From CAVQXR01 sp963717955 (lineage in GTDB: Bacteria > Actinomycetota > Thermoleophilia > Gaiellales > Gaiellaceae), in the NCBI GenBank assembly GCA_963717955.1, contig CAVQXR010000001.1, positions 2,232,001 to 2,296,000 of the forward strand: a stretch of DNA of 64,000 nucleotides. The letters are read 5' to 3'. Of the stretch, positions 58,542-64,000 are shown in pieces; the first letter of the stretch is position 1; each line of letters begins with the position of its first letter. The notes under the pieces were generated by a model. The model was not told the origin of the DNA. It saw nothing but the letters and a program-made list of their open reading frames with translations, and searched no databases. The position numbers were made by a program, and so were the translations under genes.

Positions 58542-59764
58542 GGAACGATCTCCTGGAGCAGCGCCTCGAGCTCCTGCGCCCGCGTCCGCCGGTCGAGGCG
58601 CCGCCGAAGCTCGGGGGCGAGCGTGACCGGATCGAGGGCTCCAGCTCGCCAGCGCTCGACGAGCTGCCTCAACCCCGCCGCGATCGCCGCGCTGTCCTCC
58701 GGCGGGACGACCACACCGGCACCGGTCTCGCGGATCAGCGCCGCGGCCTCCCCGTCGGGCGGCACCGCGGCGAGGATCGGACGGCCGGCGGCAAGGTACT
58801 CGAACACCTTGCCGGAGAGTACGCCGCGCCCGCGGCCCTCCGCCTCGGGAACGAGCAACAGCAGCGCCTCCGAGTCCTGCTGCAGGGCGAGCGCCTCGGC
58901 GTGCGGGAGGTACGGGATCAGCTCCAGCCGGTCCTCGAGCGCGAGCCCGTCGGCGTACTGGCGGTCACGCGTTCGGAAGTCACCGACGAACCGTGCGACG
59001 ACATCGTCGACGAGCGCGAGCGCGTCGAGGAACGGGCGCGGGTCGCGGCGCCCGAAGAAGCTGCCGGCGTGGGTGATCCGGAACCGGTCGGCGCCGTTGT
59101 AGGCGAGGCCGTCGAACTCGTCGAAGTCGCATCCGTTGCCCACGACCCGCACCGGGCCGGTGGGGGCAAGCCCGGCCGTCTCGGCGGCGATCGCGTTCGA
59201 GGCGCAGACAACGGCGCTCGCCCGCGTCGCCACGAGCCGGGCGAGGCGCCGCTCGCCTCGAATCTCGTGTCGGCGGTGGGCGTGGGAGACGAGCGAGTCA
59301 CGCAGGTCGGCCACCCAGGCGACGCCGGTTCGGCGCCTGACGGCGGCGCCGGCCAGGTGAACCGAGCCCGGCGGCGAGGTGGTCAGCACCGCGTCGATCC
59401 GATGGAGTCGGACGATCCCGATCGCCGCGCGGATCGCGGTCGCGTTCCAGAGCACGCTCGCGTCCGGGACGAGCATGGCCCGGGCCGCCAGCTCCGCGCG
59501 CAGGACGACGCGATCCAGGCCCGTGGCGCCCAGGAGCTCCTCCGCAGGACGCCTCGCGCGCGGGCCGATGTTCCGGGCGCGGTGCACGGTGACGCGCTCC
59601 GGGCTCGCCAGCGAGTCGTCGCGGTGCAGCCACTTGGGGTCGTCCGGCGCGAGGACGTGGATCTCGTGGCCCATGGCGGCAAGGTGGGCGGCGAGCTTCA
59701 GCGGTCGCTGGACGCCGGCGCCGCCCGCCGGCGGCCAGTAGAGCGTGACGATGAGGATCCTCAT
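58538..59764 (-). CDS. Glycosyltransferase (GT4-like)
   Basis: 408 aa. RILIVTLYWPPAGGAGVQRPLKLAAHLAAMGHEIHVLAP is the typical GT4 N terminus; the C-terminal half has LQQDSEALLLLVPEAEGRGRGVLSGKVFEYLAAGRPILAAVP (E-x7-E). ATG 59764 begins at the conserved N terminus. Situated 13 bp after the large membrane protein gene. Confidence 0.87.
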   Translation of the reverse strand: MRILIVTLYWPPAGGAGVQRPLKLAAHLAAMGHEIHVLAPDDPKWLHRDDSLASPERVTVHRARNIGPRARRPAEELLGATGLDRVVLRAELAARAMLVPDASVLWNATAIRAAIGIVRLHRIDAVLTTSPPGSVHLAGAAVRRRTGVAWVADLRDSLVSHAHRRHEIRGERRLARLVATRASAVVCASNAIAAETAGLAPTGPVRVVGNGCDFDEFDGLAYNGADRFRITHAGSFFGRRDPRPFLDALALVDDVVARFVGDFRTRDRQYADGLALEDRLELIPYLPHAEALALQQDSEALLLLVPEAEGRGRGVLSGKVFEYLAAGRPILAAVPPDGEAAALIRETGAGVVVPPEDSAAIAAGLRQLVERWRAGALDPVTLAPELRRRLDRRTRAQELEALLQEIVP

Positions 59765-59777
59765 GCCGGACGCCAGC

Positions 59778-61877
59778 TCATCGTGGAGGGCGGTCGGCAC
59801 GGCGGTCGAGCTCGTAGAGCACGTACCGGCCGTCGTCGAAGACGGGCTCCGGCAGGAACCGAACGTAGTCCGGGACGGGGAGCGACCGGTCGACGAGCAG
59901 CCACGAGGCACCGAAGCGATTCAGCATCTCGCCATGCTCGAGGTACGAGAGACGCTCATCGGTGAAGAACGCTGCGGCGTCCCGGCGGCGTCGGGCGGGA
60001 TCGTTCTCCCCGCTCGCCGCGGCGCGGCCGGGTGGAGCGGCGGCGACCGTCACGGGCGCGGCCGCGCTCAGGCGGTACGAGGTCTCGGGATCGGCGAACA
60101 CGACCGCCCTGACCGGGACGAGCTCACGAACGGCCTCGACCAGGGGCCGGGGCAGTGCCTGCGGATCCGGCGGGTCTCTCCGGAGATCGGAGAGCCCGAC
60201 CGCTGCGAGCGGGATCGCGAGCGCGGCCGCGACGATGACGACCCGACGCGTGCCTTCCGGCTGCTCGCTCACGACCGGACGGACGGCGAGCGCCGCCAGG
60301 CACGCCGCGACGGCGACCCACGCCGCCCAGGCGGGGCCGGCCGCTCCCGCGTCCCGATAGGCGAGCACGAGCCCAAGACCCAGCGCCGCCGCCATCGCAC
60401 AGCCCAGCACCGGGCGGCGCGCGGCGTAAAGCGTCGCCCCGGCGATCGCGAACGGCAGCGGAAGGAGCAACGGGAGGCGAAGCGCCTCGGTGAGCGTCAT
60501 CAGGTCCGCCAGCGGTCGAAACAGGATGGGCGTGAGCGCGACCGCGAGAAGGGCGAGCGTCGCACCGACGACGAACGCCCCCCACCGGCTGCGTACCGCG
60601 ACCGCTGCCACCGGGAGCGTGACGAGCCCGGCGACGACGCCGGCGCCGCCGGCCGCGACGGCAGCGGCGTCGAGCGCGAACAGCCCCCCGACCCGGGCGA
60701 GCGTGAGGTCGTGCAGGGCGACGGCAGCGTCCCGGTAGGCGTCGGACGGCAGGAACGCGTTCGTGTCGAACGCGACGGGTACGAGCCAGGCGAAGAACAG
60801 CCCGGCCGGCACGATCAGAGCCGCGAGCAGGAGCCCCGTCAGCCCCGCATCTTCGCGGCCCGCACGCCCGCCGAGCAGCCGCACCGCGGCGAACCCGCCG
60901 AGCCCGATGACGATCAGCGCGAGGTGCGAGAGCCTGACCGTCGAGACCACGAGACCCGCGACGGCGGCGAGCGCGAGCCACGACCAGCGGCGCTCGGCGA
61001 GCCAGGCGAACGCGAGCGCGAGAAGCGCCGGCACGATGAGGAGCCGGGACGCCGTCGCCGGAAGCGCGAGCTGGGCGAGGTCCCCGATCCCGGCTCGTGG
61101 GAGCGCGACGACCGCGAGTTGCGCGAGCGCCGTCGCGACTCCTCCGGCAACCCTGCCGAAAAGCTCTCGGCCCGCCGCATACGCAAGGACGACGGCGAGC
61201 GGGACGAGCACGCCGCCGATGTGCTGCACCACGAGCGAGGAGTCGACGCCGGCAAGCCGGCCGACCAGGGTCAGGACGCCGTCCCAGAGCGGAAACGCCG
61301 AGGCGGCGCTCGGCCCGCCGTCCCGAAACTCGTTGACGACGGAGATCCCGAACAGGGCCGGCACCTCGTCGAGCTTGCGGACGCGGGCCAGCTGGGAGAG
61401 CTCGTCGCCCGAGACCGTGGTCGCGCTCCACCAGACGAGCCCGCAGAGGCCGGCGCCGAGCAGCGCCAGCCAGGCGATCGCGCGGACATCGTCCGGCTCG
61501 AGCCGGACGGGCGTGGCCCGGGCCGCCGCGAGCAGGCTGCCGGCCATGGCGATCGCGAGGGTCGCGATCGTGAGCGGGAGCGACGCCCCGGCCGTGAACG
61601 TGAGCGCGAAGGCCAGAAAGCAGAGCGCGAGGCTCGAGGCGAACGACGCGGCGAGCGTGAGCCCGGGACGCGTCGAGCGGCCGAGCGCGCACACGAGCAG
61701 CCAGCCCGGAACGAGCAGGACGAGCGCGGCAGCCGCGACGAGGCGGAGGGCGAGCCCGCCGCCCTCGGCGGGAAGGGCGCGCGCGATGCCGAGCACGATC
61801 GGAGCCGTGAGCGCGGCGGCGAGGAACGCCGGCGAGACCCCGGGCAGCCCGACGGCCGCACCGCTCCGGGCGATCAC
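59778..61877 (-). CDS. Large polytopic membrane protein (possible GT-C glycosyltransferase)
   Basis: 699 aa with about 14-16 membrane helices and a soluble C-terminal domain of about 110 residues (AAPVTVAAAPPGRAAASGENDP; WLLVDRSLPVPDYVRFLPEPVF). An acidic DEL in the first outer loop (VSGDELSQLARVRKL) would fit the catalytic Asp/Glu of GT-C enzymes that use lipid-linked sugars, but the assignment is weak. GTG 61877 overlaps the deacetylase stop (GTGA). Likely a sugar transferase or flippase-like partner in the cluster. Confidence 0.7.
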   Translation of the reverse strand: MIARSGAAVGLPGVSPAFLAAALTAPIVLGIARALPAEGGGLALRLVAAAALVLLVPGWLLVCALGRSTRPGLTLAASFASSLALCFLAFALTFTAGASLPLTIATLAIAMAGSLLAAARATPVRLEPDDVRAIAWLALLGAGLCGLVWWSATTVSGDELSQLARVRKLDEVPALFGISVVNEFRDGGPSAASAFPLWDGVLTLVGRLAGVDSSLVVQHIGGVLVPLAVVLAYAAGRELFGRVAGGVATALAQLAVVALPRAGIGDLAQLALPATASRLLIVPALLALAFAWLAERRWSWLALAAVAGLVVSTVRLSHLALIVIGLGGFAAVRLLGGRAGREDAGLTGLLLAALIVPAGLFFAWLVPVAFDTNAFLPSDAYRDAAVALHDLTLARVGGLFALDAAAVAAGGAGVVAGLVTLPVAAVAVRSRWGAFVVGATLALLAVALTPILFRPLADLMTLTEALRLPLLLPLPFAIAGATLYAARRPVLGCAMAAALGLGLVLAYRDAGAAGPAWAAWVAVAACLAALAVRPVVSEQPEGTRRVVIVAAALAIPLAAVGLSDLRRDPPDPQALPRPLVEAVRELVPVRAVVFADPETSYRLSAAAPVTVAAAPPGRAAASGENDPARRRRDAAAFFTDERLSYLEHGEMLNRFGASWLLVDRSLPVPDYVRFLPEPVFDDGRYVLYELDRRADRPPR

Positions 61878-63085
61878 CGAAGCCACGCACCGGCCTCCGC
61901 GGCAAGCTCCCCGGCAGAGAGGCAGACCCCGCCGGCTTCGCGGACGGCGTCGATCAGGCGGAGGTAGAGCCGGTCCCAGCCCCGCGAGGTCCCCGGGTCG
62001 AAGCGGTCGTTGTGCCACAGGACCGAGAAGCCCCCACCGTGAGCGGCCGCGAACCCGACGAGGTGCAGCACGTGCTGCTCGGCCGCGGCAGCCGAGAGGC
62101 CGAGATAGCGATCCTCGGCAAGGGTCGCGTCCATGACGGCGAGGGGGATCTCGACGAGGTCGAGCGGCCGATCGCCATCGTGATCCCACGGACGGAACGG
62201 TTGCGCGATCCCGGCCCGGAACCCGGGCCTGTCGGCGAACCCGAGCGTGGTGTCGTAACGGAACCCTGCCGCGGTGAGCGCCGGCAGGTTCGCGTGCGGG
62301 TCGATGCGGAGATAGTGGAACCGGTGCCCGCTCACGGGGCCGGCGAGCTCCTCGAGTCGCCGCTTCTCCTCGACGAGGACCTCCGCGGCCCCGGCGGCGG
62401 TGTAGCTGCCGTGGAGGCCGACCTCCGCACCCCCGTCCCGGAGTGTCTCCACGAGGCGCGCGCGGAGGCGCTCGTACACGGCCGGGGAGGCGCCGTCGGC
62501 GGGGTGATGATGGCCCGCCATGACGAAGAACGTCTGGGACGCGTCTCGCGCGCGGGTGATGCGCATCATGTGCTCGAAGCACCAGTTCGGATCGGTGCCT
62601 CTGAGCCGGTGCATCGGCACCCCGGCCAGCCCCCTCGCCTCCCCGAGCGCCCGCTGCCCTCGACCGGCGCGGAGATGATCGCGAAGCCGGGCCGCGGCGC
62701 CGCGTATGCCGACCGATGTCCATCGCCAGGGGGTGTCGACGTCGTGCGTGAGCGCGACCGCGAACCGCGCCCCGCGCCACCGGGGAGGCTCGATCCCGAG
62801 CCTGGCCCGCAGCCGTTCGAGGGGTGGGTCGAGCGGGTCGAGGCACGACGAGGACGACGCAAAGCGACCGTGTCGGTCCCTCGGCGCGTCGAGCTCCTCG
62901 ATCCGGGCGAGGTGGAAGAAGCCCTCGGCGAGGTCGTCTCCACGGGGTCGCTCGCCGCGAGCGACCTGTTCCCAGGCGGCCTCGACGTAGGGCACGTCGT
63001 CGCCGAGCCCGAGCTCCCGTGCGCCCACGGTGTCGAGCACCCACCTCGCCCGCCGCTCGACGTCGGACGGGATCATGCGAGGCAC
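61874..63085 (-). CDS. Polysaccharide-deacetylase-superfamily protein
   Basis: 403 aa. NodB-like metal site: ALTHDVDTPWRW (Asp), GLHGSYTAA (His), FRYDTTLGFADRPGFRAG and FSVLWHNDRFDP. The N-terminal 110 residues are a separate helical domain. The protein probably N-deacetylates a glycan or lipid-linked sugar in the exported polymer. GTG 63085 or ATG 63076. Confidence 0.82.
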   Translation of the reverse strand: MPRMIPSDVERRARWVLDTVGARELGLGDDVPYVEAAWEQVARGERPRGDDLAEGFFHLARIEELDAPRDRHGRFASSSSCLDPLDPPLERLRARLGIEPPRWRGARFAVALTHDVDTPWRWTSVGIRGAAARLRDHLRAGRGQRALGEARGLAGVPMHRLRGTDPNWCFEHMMRITRARDASQTFFVMAGHHHPADGASPAVYERLRARLVETLRDGGAEVGLHGSYTAAGAAEVLVEEKRRLEELAGPVSGHRFHYLRIDPHANLPALTAAGFRYDTTLGFADRPGFRAGIAQPFRPWDHDGDRPLDLVEIPLAVMDATLAEDRYLGLSAAAAEQHVLHLVGFAAAHGGGFSVLWHNDRFDPGTSRGWDRLYLRLIDAVREAGGVCLSAGELAAEAGAWLR

Positions 63086-63089
63086 CGGC

Positions 63090-64000
63090 TCAACGGCCCA
63101 GCATCCGCTTCAGCGATCGCTTGACGGCGAGCTCTGCCGCGAGGCCGCGCGACGCGACCTTCCGGACTCGCGAGACGGCCTGCGGTGCGCCGCCGAAGGC
63201 CCGGAAGAACCTCTCGACGCCCGGCAGCATCGAGCCTTCGAAGTCGAAGCCTGTCCGGCGCCGCGCAGCATCCTCGATCGCGGCCCACATCACCGCCGAC
63301 ATCGCGCCGCTGCCGCGCAGCTCCGCGTCGCTCCCTCCCACCAGGTAGTAGCTGTGGCGTGCGTCGTGCACCAGGTAGGCGCCGGCATGGGCGTTCCCGT
63401 CGCCGTCCCGCGCGATCAGGATCGTACGGGCATCTCGGCGGGATGCGGCGTCCTCGATCCTGGCCAGCACCGTCCGTGAGCGCTCGGCGTCACCGATGCC
63501 CTGGTGGGCGACCGTTCGCGCGTGCACGGCGAGAAGCTCCTCGAGCGTGCCGCCGCTCACCTCGATCGCTCGCTTGCGTGACTTCCGGATCTCGCGGCGG
63601 ACGTTCTCCCTGACACGGGCAAAGAGAGCGTCGAGATCGACCAGGTCGCTCAATCGCCACGTGTAGACCGTCGTCTGGGCGAACCCGTGCCAACGGAGCG
63701 GAGTCCAGTAGTCAAAGCCCGGGTGACACCGGGCGTCGATCATCGCCGCCGGACCGATCTCGTCCAGCAACCGCTCGAGCAGGCTGATCTCCTCCGCCCG
63801 CCGTTTGACGGGATCGTCCGAGGTGAGCATGATCGGTCCCAGGTACGGCGTGAGCGGCGCCCCGGCGTGGATGTCGCCCCACATCGTCCGCCTGACGACG
63901 GTGGGCCACGCGGCAACCGGACGGTCGGCTTCGAGCAGGACGTGGGGACGCCACCTGCCGGGTGCCACGGCATCGAGCCACCACGACGTCGCGAACACAC
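63090..64000 (-). CDS. FemAB-like / GNAT-superfamily acyltransferase, 5' end outside the window
   Basis: At least 302 aa, truncated at the window edge. SWWLDAVAPGRWRPHVL near the start, RVRENVRREIRKSRKRAIEVSGG (family core), HAGAYLVHDARHSYYLVGGSDAELRGSGAMSAVMWAAIEDAARR and FDFEGSMLPGVERFFRAFGG. This double-GNAT type is frequent in exopolysaccharide clusters (PEP-CTERM/EPS-type FemAB) and probably adds an acyl or amino-acyl group. Confidence 0.83.
   Translation of the reverse strand, partial: VFATSWWLDAVAPGRWRPHVLLEADRPVAAWPTVVRRTMWGDIHAGAPLTPYLGPIMLTSDDPVKRRAEEISLLERLLDEIGPAAMIDARCHPGFDYWTPLRWHGFAQTTVYTWRLSDLVDLDALFARVRENVRREIRKSRKRAIEVSGGTLEELLAVHARTVAHQGIGDAERSRTVLARIEDAASRRDARTILIARDGDGNAHAGAYLVHDARHSYYLVGGSDAELRGSGAMSAVMWAAIEDAARRRTGFDFEGSMLPGVERFFRAFGGAPQAVSRVRKVASRGLAAELAVKRSLKRMLGR

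Overview
The window is very GC-rich chromosomal DNA with dense genes, frequent GTG starts, ATGA/GTGA stop-start overlaps and a class II (B12-dependent) ribonucleotide reductase. The gene repertoire and the many TAnnnT boxes placed 6-7 bases before start codons (leaderless transcripts) suggest an uncultured actinobacterium. Thermoleophilia/Gaiellales is my best guess; this is inference, because no rRNA or marker comparison was possible. Three genes (aldehyde dehydrogenase, hisC, a diguanylate cyclase) carry frameshifts, so indel errors in an assembly are possible.

Layout. 1-10 kb: amino-acid and amine catabolism (frameshifted aldehyde dehydrogenase, RidA-like protein, cupin, ZIP metal transporter, aspartase with an ornithine-cyclodeaminase-like protein, a second ornithine-cyclodeaminase paralogue) and an orphan KdpD/KdpE-type two-component pair. 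10-15 kb: DMT exporter coupled to an enoyl-CoA-hydratase-like protein, a tandem pair of secreted esterases, a small zinc-ribbon ORF and a class I glutamine amidotransferase-like hydrolase. 15-20.5 kb: a six-gene MoxR / DUF58 / VWA operon, probably a chaperone-like envelope system. 20.5-25 kb: cNMP-binding protein, methyltransferase, PLP decarboxylase, small membrane and lipoproteins. 25.3 kb: tRNA-Thr(CGT). 25.4-31 kb: GST, PSP1, DNA polymerase III delta-prime, thymidylate kinase, D-Ala-D-Ala carboxypeptidase, sugar epimerase, LytR_C protein. 31.5-34.3 kb: nrdJ. 34-41.6 kb: oxidoreductases, a second Rid protein, the arsR-arsM operon, lipoprotein, glycosidase-like protein, flavodoxin, nitroreductase, DEAD-box helicase.

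41.8-45.2 kb holds an IS481-type element and, 2 kb away, a 168-bp palindromic MITE. Both sit on CTAG, and in each case the CTAG supplies TAG stop codons of neighbouring genes. A 58-bp half copy of the MITE at 23.4 kb does the same. 45.2-50.8 kb: the histidine pathway (TrpR-family regulator, hisG, a fused hisC-hisB, a 39-aa coupled ORF, hisH, hisF, hisIE, with hisA divergent), with a palindrome over the hisA promoter that is a good candidate operator. hisD is not here. 51-53 kb: hemE and a UDP-glucuronate-decarboxylase-like gene. 53-54.6 kb: broken diguanylate cyclase. 55-64 kb: a minus-strand surface-polysaccharide operon (FemAB-like, deacetylase, large membrane protein, glycosyltransferase, O-antigen ligase/polymerase, glycosyltransferase, Wzz-like), cut by the window end.

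The most distinctive items are the CTAG/stop-codon mobile elements, the leaderless promoter set, the HisC-HisB fusion with its coupled micro-ORF, the zinc-ribbon/esterase join, and two long hairpins between divergent genes at 10.3 kb. I did not find a CRISPR array, prophage or recognisable defence island.
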